This document shows, one piece after another, positions 43,874 to 53,606 of a stretch of DNA of 64,000 nt (position 1 is the first letter of the stretch; each line of letters begins with the position of its first letter). A program made the position numbers and the translations under genes. The stretch is from contig NZ_OMKE01000023.1 in NCBI RefSeq assembly GCF_900299535.1, forward strand, positions 124,001-188,000, in the 5' to 3' direction. The notes beneath the pieces are model-generated. The model had not been told where the DNA came from, made no database searches, and was given only the letters and a program-made list of their open reading frames with translations. Source of the DNA: Aquimarina aquimarini (lineage in GTDB: Bacteria > Bacteroidota > Bacteroidia > Flavobacteriales > Flavobacteriaceae).

Positions 43874-45154
43874 ATGCAAGATAGTAAGATTGCCATTATT
43901 GGATTAGGGTATGTAGGGTTGCCTTTGGCTAGGCTCTTTGCAACCAAATACCCTGTAGTAGGTTTTGATATTAATAAAACTAGAGTCAACGAATTACGAT
44001 CAGGAACCGATGCTACTTTAGAAGTAGAAGATGATTTATTACAGACAGTATTAAAAGAACAAGCTGATGATACAGTTGGTCTTTATTGCTCTTTTGATCT
44101 TGAAGATATCAAGGATTGCAATTATTATATAGTTACAGTGCCAACACCAGTAGATAAAAACAATAGACCAGACCTTACTCCTTTGTATAAATCTAGCGAG
44201 ACTGTAGGCCGAGTACTAAAAAAAGGGGATGTCGTAATTTATGAATCTACAGTATACCCTGGAGTAACTGAGGAAGAATGTATCCCTGTTCTAGAAAAAA
44301 CAAGCGGACTGATATTTAATAAAGATTTTTACGCAGGGTATTCCCCAGAACGAATTAATCCAGGAGATAAAAAGCATACAGTAGAGAAAATATTAAAAGT
44401 TACAGCAGGATCTACTCCAGAGATAGGAAAAAAAGTTGATGATCTATATAGCTCTATTATTACAGCAGGAACGCACCTTGCACCAACAATAAAAGTAGCA
44501 GAAGCAGCCAAAGTAATAGAGAATTCACAAAGAGATATCAATATTGCTTTTGTAAATGAATTGGCTAAGATATTTAACCTCATGGGGATAGATACAAATG
44601 ATGTATTAAAAGCTGCTGGAACCAAATGGAATTTTCTTCCATTCAAACCTGGATTAGTAGGAGGGCATTGTATTGGTGTAGATCCATATTATTTGGCACA
44701 ACGAGCACAAGAATTTGGGTATCATCCAGAGATTATCCTTGCAGGACGTAGATTAAATGATAGTATGGGACAATATGTAGCTTCTGAAGTGATTAAACTT
44801 ATGGTAAAACATGATATCCATATCAAGGGAGCTAATGTTTTGGTATTAGGAATCACTTTTAAGGAAAATTGTCCTGATGTTCGTAATACCAAGGCAGTTG
44901 ATGTAATTAATCAATTGACTGATTTTGGAACTGAAGTTACAGTATATGATCCTTGGGCAAATCCATCAGAAGTAAAACATGAATACGACTTGAAAACAAT
45001 AGTCGATCTGCCTAACAAAAAATATGATGCTATTGTATTGACAGTTGCACATAAAGAATTTTTGGATATAGACCTAAAAACAATGCTTACTCCTAATGGA
45101 ATATTGTATGATGTAAAAGGGATATTAGAAGGAGATGTAAATGGAAGATTGTAA
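43874..45154 (+). CDS. wbpO: UDP-N-acetylhexosamine 6-dehydrogenase (WbpO/TviB-like)
   Basis: A 426-residue nucleotide-sugar dehydrogenase that oxidises C6 of a UDP-N-acetylhexosamine to the uronic acid with two NAD+. The Rossmann motif is [12 protein letters not shown] near the N-terminus. The catalytic Cys266 is in [13 protein letters not shown] and the conserved PGLVGG segment precedes it; Lys213 lies in [13 protein letters not shown]. The sequence is closest to the WbpO/TviB (Vi antigen) group, not UDP-glucose dehydrogenase. With the WbpP-like epimerase it supplies an N-acetylhexosaminuronic acid, so the polymer is predicted to be anionic. Confidence 0.9.
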   Translation: MQDSKIAIIGLGYVGLPLARLFATKYPVVGFDINKTRVNELRSGTDATLEVEDDLLQTVLKEQADDTVGLYCSFDLEDIKDCNYYIVTVPTPVDKNNRPDLTPLYKSSETVGRVLKKGDVVIYESTVYPGVTEEECIPVLEKTSGLIFNKDFYAGYSPERINPGDKKHTVEKILKVTAGSTPEIGKKVDDLYSSIITAGTHLAPTIKVAEAAKVIENSQRDINIAFVNELAKIFNLMGIDTNDVLKAAGTKWNFLPFKPGLVGGHCIGVDPYYLAQRAQEFGYHPEIILAGRRLNDSMGQYVASEVIKLMVKHDIHIKGANVLVLGITFKENCPDVRNTKAVDVINQLTDFGTEVTVYDPWANPSEVKHEYDLKTIVDLPNKKYDAIVLTVAHKEFLDIDLKTMLTPNGILYDVKGILEGDVNGRL

Positions 45155-45198
45155 TATCAATATTTTAGTGTATACTAAATAAATATAAAATACTTGTT

Positions 45199-46740
45199 TT
45201 GAGTCAGTTAAAAAAAGGTGCTTTACTTACGTATCTCAAAATTGTACTTACCAATGTTATAGGGATTATGATGACACCGTTTATCGTAAGTAATATTGGT
45301 AAAGATGAATATGGGATCTTTAATGCCATTGGAGCATTGATAGGTACAATAGCGTTACTAGATTTTGGGTTAACCAATACAGTAGTACGTTTTGTTGCAA
45401 AATATAAAGCAGAAAACGATAAAGAAGGAGAAGAGAATTTTTTAGCTACAGTACGTTTACTTTATTTTGTTATTTCGTTTCTGGTTATTCTATTAGGGAT
45501 TGTTTTTTATTTTTTTATAGACTCATATTTTACAAAGTTTAGCCCTAAAGAATTAGAAATCGCAAAAATAATGTTTGTGATTTTAATTTTTAATTTGGCT
45601 ATTCAATTACCTGGAATGATTTTTACAGGTATTTGCAAAGGTTATGAAAAGTTTGTTTTTCCAGAATCTGTAGGTATCATACGCTATCTTTTGAGAGCTA
45701 TAACCGTAGTTGCTGTATTGCTATTAGGTGGTAAAGCAATAGCATTGGTTATTGTAGATACCATATTTAATATTTTTACGATTTCGGTATCTGCATATTA
45801 TGTATTGGTAAAACTTAAAGTGAGATTTAAGTTGCATACATTATCCAAGAGCTATATCATGCAAATTTTTAAGTATTCTAGTTGGATTTTTATTTTTTCT
45901 CTGGTAGGAATGTTACAATGGAAATCAGGAAGCTGGATACTTGGATCTATGAGTTTACCAAAAGTATTAGGAATCTATGGAATTGGGATTGCTTTAGGAA
46001 CATATTATGGTACTTTTTCTACTGCAATATCAAGTGTTTTTCTCCCACGAGCAACACAAATGTCTGTTAACAATGCATCTGGAGAAGAATTAACAAGTAT
46101 GATGATAAAACTGGGTAGATTATCATTTATTATATTGATGTATGTGCTGGGAGCATTTATTCTATATGGGGAACAATTTGTTAACCTATGGGTAGGTGGC
46201 GGTACAGAAGAAGGAGATGTAAGATATACTGCAGGAGAGTGCAGAGAAATATATATAATTGCATTAATGATAATGATAGCCTATACCATTCCTTTGTTGC
46301 AAGCTTTTGGAAACTCTATCCTTGAAGCCAAAAACAAACTGTCTTTCAAAGCAATTTTATACTTGGTCTTTATGATTTTAGGAGCTACAGCAGGAGGTAT
46401 ATTTGCAATCAAACATGGAGCTGTTGGAATGATTACAGGGTTGGTAATAGGCTGGTTGATAGTACAAAATGTAATGAATTTTTATTATCACAAAATAATA
46501 GGACTTAATATCTTTAGGTTTTTTAAAGAATTACTACATAAAACATTTATAGTCGTTTGTATTGCTATTTTGATAGGGTATTTTATTACTTATTTACCAG
46601 GGGATGGATGGATTAATTTTCTTCTCAAAGGGAGTAGCTATACAGTTACATTTGGAGTATTGATGTACTTTTTAGGAATGCTGGACTATGAAAAAGAATT
46701 ATTTTCAAAACCGATTGTTTCTGTATTAAAGAAAAAATAG
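45199..46740 (+). CDS. wzx: Polysaccharide flippase (Wzx-like, MATE/MOP superfamily)
   Basis: A 513-residue integral membrane protein with about 14 hydrophobic spans, fitting the Wzx/O-antigen flippase family that moves lipid-linked repeat units across the inner membrane. The N-terminus (LKKGALLTYLKIVLTNVIGIMMTPFIV) and the following GxDEYGIFNA loop are typical. The start is a TTG at 45199 because no ATG precedes the first membrane span, and the codon is preceded by a short AT-rich gap after the dehydrogenase gene. The family call is sound; the name wzx is functional by context. The next gene begins directly after its stop. Confidence 0.87.
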   Translation: MSQLKKGALLTYLKIVLTNVIGIMMTPFIVSNIGKDEYGIFNAIGALIGTIALLDFGLTNTVVRFVAKYKAENDKEGEENFLATVRLLYFVISFLVILLGIVFYFFIDSYFTKFSPKELEIAKIMFVILIFNLAIQLPGMIFTGICKGYEKFVFPESVGIIRYLLRAITVVAVLLLGGKAIALVIVDTIFNIFTISVSAYYVLVKLKVRFKLHTLSKSYIMQIFKYSSWIFIFSLVGMLQWKSGSWILGSMSLPKVLGIYGIGIALGTYYGTFSTAISSVFLPRATQMSVNNASGEELTSMMIKLGRLSFIILMYVLGAFILYGEQFVNLWVGGGTEEGDVRYTAGECREIYIIALMIMIAYTIPLLQAFGNSILEAKNKLSFKAILYLVFMILGATAGGIFAIKHGAVGMITGLVIGWLIVQNVMNFYYHKIIGLNIFRFFKELLHKTFIVVCIAILIGYFITYLPGDGWINFLLKGSSYTVTFGVLMYFLGMLDYEKELFSKPIVSVLKKK

Positions 46741-48033
46741 ATGACCATGGAAAGAGAAATGATATTACATAAAGTAACGTATACAGATCAAGGGAAAAAA
46801 ATTGAGTATGAGTATACTATGGATAATCATACTCAGAAATTTTTTAATAAAGATCACGCTTTTTATTCAAAATATGATATTGATGTAAGTACTGTTCCGA
46901 TTAGTATTGCGGTAATTCCATTTCTGTCTAATATGCTTCCTATTTCTTGGTTTTCAGACTTTACTATAAAGGTAAACGAGTTGGATGAAGATTTTTATCA
47001 AGCCATGCAACAGGTTAAAATCGAATTTCAGAAACAGTTCCCAGAATATGAACTCAAAGGAGAATTAATTGTAAATACACTAGTTAAAAATACAATTAAA
47101 GGTGATAAATCAGCAATGCTTTTTAGTGGAGGGGTAGATGCATATGCTACCTACATAAGAGTTTTTGATAAAACCCCTGATTTAGTTACTATTCATGGAG
47201 CTGATATAGAAATAGAAGATCATTCACAATGGAAAGATTTTACCGATTTTGTTGAATCAGAAACATTGTTAGAAAAGAATAAAAAGGTATTTATAGAAAC
47301 CAATGTACGAAAGTTTTATACCTATCAAGTAGAGCTACTATTAAAAGATATTGGTTGGTGGGGAAAGGTGCAACATGGGTTGTCGCTTATTGGTTCTTTG
47401 GCTCCAGTGTCATATATCTATTCTTATACATCAGTATATATAGCATCATCATATACAGAACAAATTAATATAGCTTGGGGATCAACCCCAGAAATAGATG
47501 AGAAAATTTCTTGGGGTTCAGTTAGGGTATTTCATGATGGATATGATTTACAACGACAAGATAAAGTTGATTTGATCACAGCATTTGCTAGAAAAACAGC
47601 TACAGCTTTTAAACTAAGAGTGTGTTATTCAGAGAATAGAGAAGAATTTAATTGTAGTCGTTGCGAAAAATGTTATAGAACTATACTGGGGATTATTCTT
47701 AATGGAAATGATCCTAATCATTTTGGGTTTGAAGTAGATAAGAGGGTGTACAGTAATATGTTTGAAACATTACACATAGGAAGTGCAAGCAGAGGGCTTC
47801 AATATTTTTGGTGGGAATTGATGGAGAAAGCCAAAAAAAGTAAAGACATATTCATCTTTGATGATGAAAAAATAGAAAATGTTCAATTAGATAGAATACG
47901 ATCTGGAGAAATAGACCAATTATTAGAGGATAAAATAAACAAACCTAAAAGGACTATAGAGAAAATAAAATTTGTTCTTAGAAATCGCTTTTCGGGAATG
48001 TATAATCTTTATAAAAAATTACGATATAATTAA
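46741..48033 (+). CDS. PP-loop ATPase with QueC-like zinc motif, in polysaccharide locus
   Basis: A 430-residue soluble protein that I cannot assign to a named family. The ATP-pyrophosphatase PP-loop FSGGVDAY is at 128-135, with Ser129 and Asp133 in the SGGxD pattern. Four cysteines at 295, 305, 308 and 311 (C-x9-C-x2-C-x2-C) match the zinc-site spacing of QueC, the 7-cyano-7-deazaguanine synthase, within one residue. Enzymes with this core adenylate a carboxylate or carbonyl and then add a nucleophile such as ammonia. A queuosine role is unlikely here: the N-terminal 120 residues are extra and the genes around it are polysaccharide genes. The ATG follows the flippase stop with no gap. A sugar-carboxylate amidation is a reasonable guess. 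Confidence 0.65.
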   Translation: MTMEREMILHKVTYTDQGKKIEYEYTMDNHTQKFFNKDHAFYSKYDIDVSTVPISIAVIPFLSNMLPISWFSDFTIKVNELDEDFYQAMQQVKIEFQKQFPEYELKGELIVNTLVKNTIKGDKSAMLFSGGVDAYATYIRVFDKTPDLVTIHGADIEIEDHSQWKDFTDFVESETLLEKNKKVFIETNVRKFYTYQVELLLKDIGWWGKVQHGLSLIGSLAPVSYIYSYTSVYIASSYTEQINIAWGSTPEIDEKISWGSVRVFHDGYDLQRQDKVDLITAFARKTATAFKLRVCYSENREEFNCSRCEKCYRTILGIILNGNDPNHFGFEVDKRVYSNMFETLHIGSASRGLQYFWWELMEKAKKSKDIFIFDDEKIENVQLDRIRSGEIDQLLEDKINKPKRTIEKIKFVLRNRFSGMYNLYKKLRYN

Positions 48034-48039
48034 GGCATT

Positions 48040-49008
48040 ATGAAATACGGACTACTTACATACGATGAAAACAAGCGTTTTTTTAACGTGGGAGATAACA
48101 TTCAGAGCTTGGCAGCCAAACAATACCTGCCAAAAGTAGATGTTTTTCTCAACAGAGAAAAATTAGGAGAATATCAAGGAGATCGTGTGCAACTTATTAT
48201 GAATGGGTGGTTTACACATAATATTCATCATTGGGTACCATCTGAAGATATAGATCCTGTATTTGTTTCTTTTCATATGAATAATACTGCAGCACCTGCA
48301 ATGTTAAGCGATAAAGGAATTGCATATCTTAAAAAACATCAGCCTATTGGTTGTAGAGATCAATTCACTGCTGATACCTTAAAATCCAAAGGAATTGATG
48401 CTTATTTTACAGGATGCCTTACACTAACACTGGATTCATACAAAGTAGATGATTCAGAAAGAGGAGAAGATATTTATATCGTTGATCCATTATATAGTTA
48501 CCCAAGATCAGAAAAAATATTTTATAACACCAAAGCTACTGTGAAAAATGTATTAAATGGTACCGCTTTTCAACTTGGTAAAAAACAAAAACATCTTAAG
48601 AATTTTATCAGTGAAGAGTTGCTTAATACTGCCACCTTTGTGAATCAGGAACCACCATCAAATACATACACAGATAAAGAAAAATTTGAAATGGCAGAAT
48701 CTCTTTTACATAAGTATGCAAGAGCAAAGATGGTCATTACTTCACGAATTCACTGTGCATTGCCTTGTTTGGCAATGGGAACCCCAGTTATTTTTATCAA
48801 TGGCTTTGATAGCTTTGTAGATTCATGCCGATTTGATGGTATTTTAGAATTATTTAATAGAATAGATATCAATAGTGAAACAGGTGCTTATGAAGCTAAT
48901 TTCCCTCTAGAAGGAAAAGTAACAAAAGATACAGTGATTAAGAACCTAGAGAAACATCATGATTTGGCAAATGCTTTAAAAGAAAAAGTAAAAAGCAAGT
49001 TAAGCTAA
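48040..49008 (+). CDS. Polysaccharide pyruvyl transferase family protein
   Basis: A 322-residue member of the polysaccharide pyruvyl transferase family, which adds pyruvate ketals to sugars from phosphoenolpyruvate. Typical features are NVGDNIQSLAAKQYLP at the N-terminus, IGCRDQFTADTLKSKG and TGCLTLTL in the middle, and TSRIHCALPCLAMGTPVIFI in the C-terminal half with the catalytic-region RIHCAL. It starts 6 bp after the PP-loop gene. Members of this family also include methyl- or other transferases of unclear chemistry, so pyruvylation is probable, not certain. Confidence 0.87.
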   Translation: MKYGLLTYDENKRFFNVGDNIQSLAAKQYLPKVDVFLNREKLGEYQGDRVQLIMNGWFTHNIHHWVPSEDIDPVFVSFHMNNTAAPAMLSDKGIAYLKKHQPIGCRDQFTADTLKSKGIDAYFTGCLTLTLDSYKVDDSERGEDIYIVDPLYSYPRSEKIFYNTKATVKNVLNGTAFQLGKKQKHLKNFISEELLNTATFVNQEPPSNTYTDKEKFEMAESLLHKYARAKMVITSRIHCALPCLAMGTPVIFINGFDSFVDSCRFDGILELFNRIDINSETGAYEANFPLEGKVTKDTVIKNLEKHHDLANALKEKVKSKLS

Positions 49009-49021
49009 AAAAATAATTTTT

Positions 49022-50128
49022 ATGAAGCTTGTATACATTGTCAATAGAATAGATGGACCAGGAGGGTTAGAAAGAGTACTCTCTATAAAAGCAAGTATGC
49101 TTGCTGATCACTATGATTATGATATACATATCATAACACTCAATCAAGATGAAACAACTCTTTTTTATAATTTTAGCCCAAAACTGACATATCATAATAT
49201 TACCGTTACAGGTAATTCGTTAAAATATATGTACACCTATGTTTCAGAAATGAAACGTATGATCAAAAAAATAAGTCCAGATATTATCATTGTTTGTGAT
49301 GATGGACTTAAGGGCTTCTTGGTTCCTCTAGCACTGGGAAAACCTTGCCCGATGGTGTATGAAAGACATGTGTCAAAAAATGTAGAAATAAAACAAGGAA
49401 AACCTTCATTGTTTGATAAAATAATTACCAGAATTAAGTTTGGGATAATGAATTTTGGAGGAAAGTTTTATGATCATTTTGTTGTACTTACACAAGGAAA
49501 CCTGAATGAATGGAATCTTAAAAATCTTAAAGTCATTCCAAACCCTTTGTCATTTTATCCAAATGATACTGATATTAGTACATTGGTAAATAAAAAAGTA
49601 CTGGCAGTTGGTAAGCAAAGCTTTCAAAAAGGATATGATCGATTATTACATAGCTGGAAAGAAGTTGCAGAAAAATTCCCGGAGTGGTCTCTTGATATTT
49701 ACGGAACAATAGATAAAAAAGAAGGGCTAGATGATCTGGCTATTAAATTAAATATAAAATCATCTGTAAATCTCTATCCTCCAGAAAAGAACATTGCAGA
49801 AAAATATAAAGAAGCGTCAATTTATGTAATGTCTTCTCGCTATGAAGGTTTTGGAATGGTACTCACAGAAGCCATGGCATATGGTGTGCCTTGTGTTTCT
49901 TTTGATTGTCATTATGGTCCCTCTGATATTATAGCAGATCACAAAAATGGCCTTTTGGTAGAGAATAATGATATTCAAGGGTTGGCGGATGCAATAGCAT
50001 TATTAATAGAAAATAATGAAACCAGAAAAGTAATGGGCAAAAATGCCAGAGATGATGTAAAAAGATATCTACCAGAAAAAATAGTTGCAGAATGGGATGA
50101 GGTGTTTAAAAAAATGATAGTTAGTTAA
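49022..50128 (+). CDS. Glycosyltransferase, GT4 family (GT-B fold)
   Basis: A 368-residue GT4-type glycosyltransferase. The N-terminal domain starts with a nucleotide-binding-like MKLVYIVNRIDGPGGLERVLS. The C-terminal domain has VIPNPL, then AVGKQSFQKGYD and the EX7E-type motif EGFGMVLTEAMAYG that contacts the sugar nucleotide. It is predicted to be a cytoplasmic, membrane-associated enzyme adding one sugar to the lipid-linked repeat unit. The start and the GLERVLSIKA block are shared with the next gene, so the pair is a duplication with diverged specificity. Confidence 0.9.
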   Translation: MKLVYIVNRIDGPGGLERVLSIKASMLADHYDYDIHIITLNQDETTLFYNFSPKLTYHNITVTGNSLKYMYTYVSEMKRMIKKISPDIIIVCDDGLKGFLVPLALGKPCPMVYERHVSKNVEIKQGKPSLFDKIITRIKFGIMNFGGKFYDHFVVLTQGNLNEWNLKNLKVIPNPLSFYPNDTDISTLVNKKVLAVGKQSFQKGYDRLLHSWKEVAEKFPEWSLDIYGTIDKKEGLDDLAIKLNIKSSVNLYPPEKNIAEKYKEASIYVMSSRYEGFGMVLTEAMAYGVPCVSFDCHYGPSDIIADHKNGLLVENNDIQGLADAIALLIENNETRKVMGKNARDDVKRYLPEKIVAEWDEVFKKMIVS

Positions 50129-50137
50129 TAATTAGAA

Positions 50138-51271
50138 ATGAAAATAGTTTTTATTATCGATCAGGTTTACCTTCATGGAGGGATAGAAAGAGTACTTTCT
50201 ATCAAAGCGAACTACCTTGCAAAACAAGTTGGTAATGAAATCTCTATTATAACTACAGAGCAAAAAAATAATATACCATGTTATGATTTTAATCCCCATA
50301 TTTCTTTTGAAGATATTGGAGTGAATTATAATAGAACAAAGTCATATTTTCATCCTGTTAATCTGCTGAAATTACCTAGGCATATACAGAAAATAAAATC
50401 GATTTTAAAAAGAAAACAACCCGATGTAGTTGTAGTCTGTAGTCATAGTACAGATACTTATTTTATGCCTTTTATTATAAAAAGTATTCCGAAGGTAAAA
50501 GAATTTCATTTTTCAAAGTTTATAGAAAAAGCACCTCGCTTGAATTCTAGTAATATTCTAAAACAATATTTTTTTAAATTCACAGACTATGTAGAAAGTA
50601 AGTATGATAGATTGGTTGTATTAAATGCTATTGAAGCAGAATATTATAGAACAGATAATGTAGAAGTGATTCCTAACCCATTAACTTTTTATCCAGATAA
50701 GGTTTCTGAGTTATCTAACAAGGTTATAATCTCTGCAGGAAGAATTGCAACTGTAAAAGGGTATGATTTACTTATCGATATTTGGGAACTTGTATATCAA
50801 AAAAATAAAGATTGGGAACTACACATTTATGGAAAAGGGGATGAGGAGTATACAAAAACTCTACAGGATAAAATTAATGAAAAGGGATTAGAGGATAGTT
50901 TAATTTTAAAAGGAGCAACAGATAATATACAAGGTAAAATGTTAGAATCTTCTATGTATGTAATGTCTTCTCATAATGAATGTTTCCCATTGGTATTATT
51001 AGAAGCACAAGCATGTGGACTTCCAATAATTTCGTTTGATTGCCCGCATGGTCCTAAAAGTATTATAGATTCAAATAACGGATATCTGGTTGAATTGTAT
51101 AATAAAGAGGAGTTTGCAAATATTTTAAATAAATACATGCAAAGCCCAAAAGTATTAAAACCTATGGGGGTAGCAGCCAGAACTAATGCTTCTAAGTATA
51201 GTATCGAAAAGGTAATGAAAATGTGGCAGGATATGTTTAGTAGTTTAACCTGTAAAGAAGATAAAAAATGA
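50138..51271 (+). CDS. Glycosyltransferase, GT4 family (GT-B fold), paralogue of the previous gene
   Basis: A 377-residue GT4 enzyme. It shares the N-terminal GGIERVLSIKANYL pattern with the preceding gene. The C-terminal domain has VIPNPLTFYPD, SAGRIATVKGYD and NECFPLVLLEAQACGLP, the last being the EX7E motif. The acceptor and donor sugars cannot be predicted. It begins 9 bp after its paralogue. Its stop overlaps the start of the next gene by 4 bp (ATGA), showing translational coupling with the hexapeptide acetyltransferase. Confidence 0.9.
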   Translation: MKIVFIIDQVYLHGGIERVLSIKANYLAKQVGNEISIITTEQKNNIPCYDFNPHISFEDIGVNYNRTKSYFHPVNLLKLPRHIQKIKSILKRKQPDVVVVCSHSTDTYFMPFIIKSIPKVKEFHFSKFIEKAPRLNSSNILKQYFFKFTDYVESKYDRLVVLNAIEAEYYRTDNVEVIPNPLTFYPDKVSELSNKVIISAGRIATVKGYDLLIDIWELVYQKNKDWELHIYGKGDEEYTKTLQDKINEKGLEDSLILKGATDNIQGKMLESSMYVMSSHNECFPLVLLEAQACGLPIISFDCPHGPKSIIDSNNGYLVELYNKEEFANILNKYMQSPKVLKPMGVAARTNASKYSIEKVMKMWQDMFSSLTCKEDKK

Positions 51272-51849
51272 GACAATTATACGCTACATTATATAAATTG
51301 TTTTTAGTACCACATATCATAATGTATTTGCGAAGTAGTAATAAGGCAGATATAGACAAAGATATAGTAAGGTGGGCAAAAGCAAAGAAACTTCAAAAAG
51401 GTAATATAGCATTGTTACTGGATTTTTTGGTAGACTCTCCAGATTTCAGGACTATTTTTTATTTCAGAAATAGAGGAGTCTTTTCACAATTACTTAATCT
51501 CTACTGTAGAAAAGAAAAATATTTTAGAATTGATATGAGTACTAAACTTGGAGGTGGGATTCTTACTGGCCACCCTTATAGTACTATTCTAAATGCAAAT
51601 ACTATTGGAGAGAATTTTTATGTCAATCACTTAGTAACTGTAGGAGAAATAGAAGGAAAAAGACCGACGATAGGAGATAATGTTTCTATCAATACTGGAG
51701 CAATTGTAATAGGAGATATAAGCATTGGTAATAACAGTGTAATAGGAGCAGGAACAGTCGTTGTAAAAGATGTACCTGATAATTGTGTGGTAGTTGGAAA
51801 CCCAGGGAGAATTATAAAAAAAGATGGAAAGAAAATAGACAAAAAATGA
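51268..51849 (+). CDS. Hexapeptide-repeat acetyltransferase (serine acetyltransferase/WcaB-like)
   Basis: A 193-residue acyltransferase with a left-handed beta helix. The C-terminal half shows the [LIV]-G-x4 pattern: TIGENFYVNHLVTVGEIEG, TIGDNVSINTGAIVIGDISIGNNSVIGAGTVVV, then VVGNPGRII. His in LTGHPYS and His in VNHLVTVG are at the places of the active-site histidines of CysE-like enzymes. In surface polysaccharide loci such proteins usually O-acetylate a sugar from acetyl-CoA. It overlaps the upstream GT and the downstream adenylation-enzyme gene by 4 bp at each end. Confidence 0.87.
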   Translation: MRQLYATLYKLFLVPHIIMYLRSSNKADIDKDIVRWAKAKKLQKGNIALLLDFLVDSPDFRTIFYFRNRGVFSQLLNLYCRKEKYFRIDMSTKLGGGILTGHPYSTILNANTIGENFYVNHLVTVGEIEGKRPTIGDNVSINTGAIVIGDISIGNNSVIGAGTVVVKDVPDNCVVVGNPGRIIKKDGKKIDKK

Positions 51850-53345
51850 ATCTAATATTTGATATACAACAAGCTATTGAAGATCATTATGATTACAAGG
51901 CATTTTGTATTGATAATTCTTATTATACCTACAAAGATTTAGCACAGCAGATATCAAACATTAGAAATGAGATTAAAACCTGGATACATCAAGAAGATAC
52001 ATTTGTTGGATTAGTTGTTAATGATGATATTGAAACATATGCCTCGATATTTGCATTATGGCTTGAAGGAAAAGCATATGTACCTATACATCCTGATTTT
52101 CCAATACACCGTAATATTAAAATAATAGAACAAGCTGGTATTAAGACCATTTTAGATTCTTCAGAGAATACTACTTTTGATATTTGTACTAATATTCAAA
52201 CAAAGTACTGTAAAACTTTAGAAATAGATCTAGTACCATCTTCCAAGAAAATAGATAATACGTATGCTTATATGTTTTTTACTTCTGGAACAACAGGAGT
52301 GCCCAAAGGAGTACCAATAACCTTTGATAACCTATCGGGCTTTATAGATGCATTTTGGGCATTAAAATACAATATTACCAGTACAGATAGATGCTTGCAA
52401 ATGTTTGAATTAACATTTGATCTATCAGTAGTATCTTATCTTGTTCCAATACTCAAAGGAGCATGTGTATATACTATTCCCAAAGACCAAATAAAGTATA
52501 GTTATATTTTTGAATTGATGGAAGATTATGAACTTACTTTTGCACTGATGGTGCCATCAATCCTTCAGTATCTAAGACCTTATTTTGATGAGATACATTG
52601 TCCAGCATTAAAATACAGCCTTTTTTGTGGAGAAGCACTACCATTAGATGTAGTAGAAGAATGGAGTAATTGCATTCCAAATGCCACTATAGCCAATGTA
52701 TATGGGCCTACTGAATGCACCATATTTTGTACAGATTATACCTATAACAGAGTAGGAGGTAATATAGCGCATAATGGGATTTTGAGTATTGGCAAAAGTA
52801 TGAAGCATACCTTTACAATTATTGTAGATAGAAATAATAACGAAGTAAAAGAAGGTGAAAAAGGAGAACTCTGTTTAAGTGGGGTGCAGCTTACTCCTGG
52901 ATATTGGAGAAATGAAGAAAAAAATAAAGAAGTTTTCTTTGATAAAGAATATGATGGAGAAAAGATTAGGTTTTATAAAACAGGTGATTTGTGTTTGGTA
53001 GGCAATGATAAAAATGTAGTCTATCTGGGCAGAGTAGATTTTCAAGCGAAAATTCAAGGGTTTCGTGTAGAATTATCAGAGATTGAATTTCATGTTAAAA
53101 CCTATTTAGATAAAAAAAATGTTGTAGTTATAGCATTTATAAATAAAGTCAATAATACAGAGATCGGACTTGCAATAGCATCAGAAGAATTTGATACTAC
53201 GTTGCTTCTTGGTCAATTAAAAACTGTACTGCCCCACTATATGATCCCTACACAAATAAAATTTGTAGATAGTTTTCCGCTGAATACCAATGGGAAAATA
53301 GATAGGAAAAAAATAAAAAAATCTTTTGGTGAATATCATAATTAG
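51846..53345 (+). CDS. DltA-like amino-acid/acyl adenylation enzyme
   Basis: A 499-residue AMP-forming ligase of the ANL superfamily, stand-alone adenylation-domain size. Motifs: the P-loop TSGTTGVPKG at 146-155, YGPTE at 286-290, YKTGDL at 377-382, RVDFQAKIQG, and the catalytic Lys484 in NGKIDRK. Compared with B. cereus DltA, which activates D-alanine, the pocket segment FDLSV has Asp192, FCGE has Cys261, and the site of the small pocket Val is Ile293 in TECTI. Asp and Cys are the residues that bind the amino group and select the methyl group in DltA. A small amino acid, perhaps D-alanine, is therefore a fair prediction. ATG 51846 overlaps the upstream stop by 4 bp (ATGA). An in-frame start at 51783 would lie inside the previous gene. 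Confidence 0.85.
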   Translation: MNLIFDIQQAIEDHYDYKAFCIDNSYYTYKDLAQQISNIRNEIKTWIHQEDTFVGLVVNDDIETYASIFALWLEGKAYVPIHPDFPIHRNIKIIEQAGIKTILDSSENTTFDICTNIQTKYCKTLEIDLVPSSKKIDNTYAYMFFTSGTTGVPKGVPITFDNLSGFIDAFWALKYNITSTDRCLQMFELTFDLSVVSYLVPILKGACVYTIPKDQIKYSYIFELMEDYELTFALMVPSILQYLRPYFDEIHCPALKYSLFCGEALPLDVVEEWSNCIPNATIANVYGPTECTIFCTDYTYNRVGGNIAHNGILSIGKSMKHTFTIIVDRNNNEVKEGEKGELCLSGVQLTPGYWRNEEKNKEVFFDKEYDGEKIRFYKTGDLCLVGNDKNVVYLGRVDFQAKIQGFRVELSEIEFHVKTYLDKKNVVVIAFINKVNNTEIGLAIASEEFDTTLLLGQLKTVLPHYMIPTQIKFVDSFPLNTNGKIDRKKIKKSFGEYHN

Positions 53346-53356
53346 TTGAAATTATT

Positions 53357-53596
53357 ATGGAAGTGAATACAATTAAAAATACTATAAAAGATATATTACA
53401 ATCCACACTAGGTCATGATCGCTTTACTATGGCAGATGAGCTTACAGCAAAAGATGTAGATGGGTGGGATTCATTATCACATATGATGATTATAACTAAA
53501 ATAGAAGAAGTATTCGAGATTAAGTTTAAACTTAGAGATTTAAATAAACTTAAAAATATGGGATCTCTTGTTTCAGTAATACAAACAAAAATTTAA
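53357..53596 (+). CDS. Acyl/aminoacyl carrier protein (DltC-like)
   Basis: A 79-residue phosphopantetheine carrier protein. The attachment site is Ser39 in GWDSLSHMM; the W-D-S-L context is that of DltC and other stand-alone carriers. It has the usual four-helix layout. It sits between the adenylation enzyme (11 bp upstream) and the MBOAT gene (10 bp downstream). The substrate would be loaded by the upstream enzyme and handed to the MBOAT protein. A phosphopantetheinyl transferase to activate it must be encoded elsewhere. Confidence 0.9.
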   Translation: MEVNTIKNTIKDILQSTLGHDRFTMADELTAKDVDGWDSLSHMMIITKIEEVFEIKFKLRDLNKLKNMGSLVSVIQTKI

Positions 53597-53606
53597 TATA
53601 TAAAAA

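Noticed and set aside
46741-48033. A queuosine biosynthesis gene (queC)
   Set aside because: The zinc and PP-loop motifs are similar, but the protein has about 120 extra N-terminal residues and no queD, queE or queF genes are present; its neighbours are polysaccharide genes.
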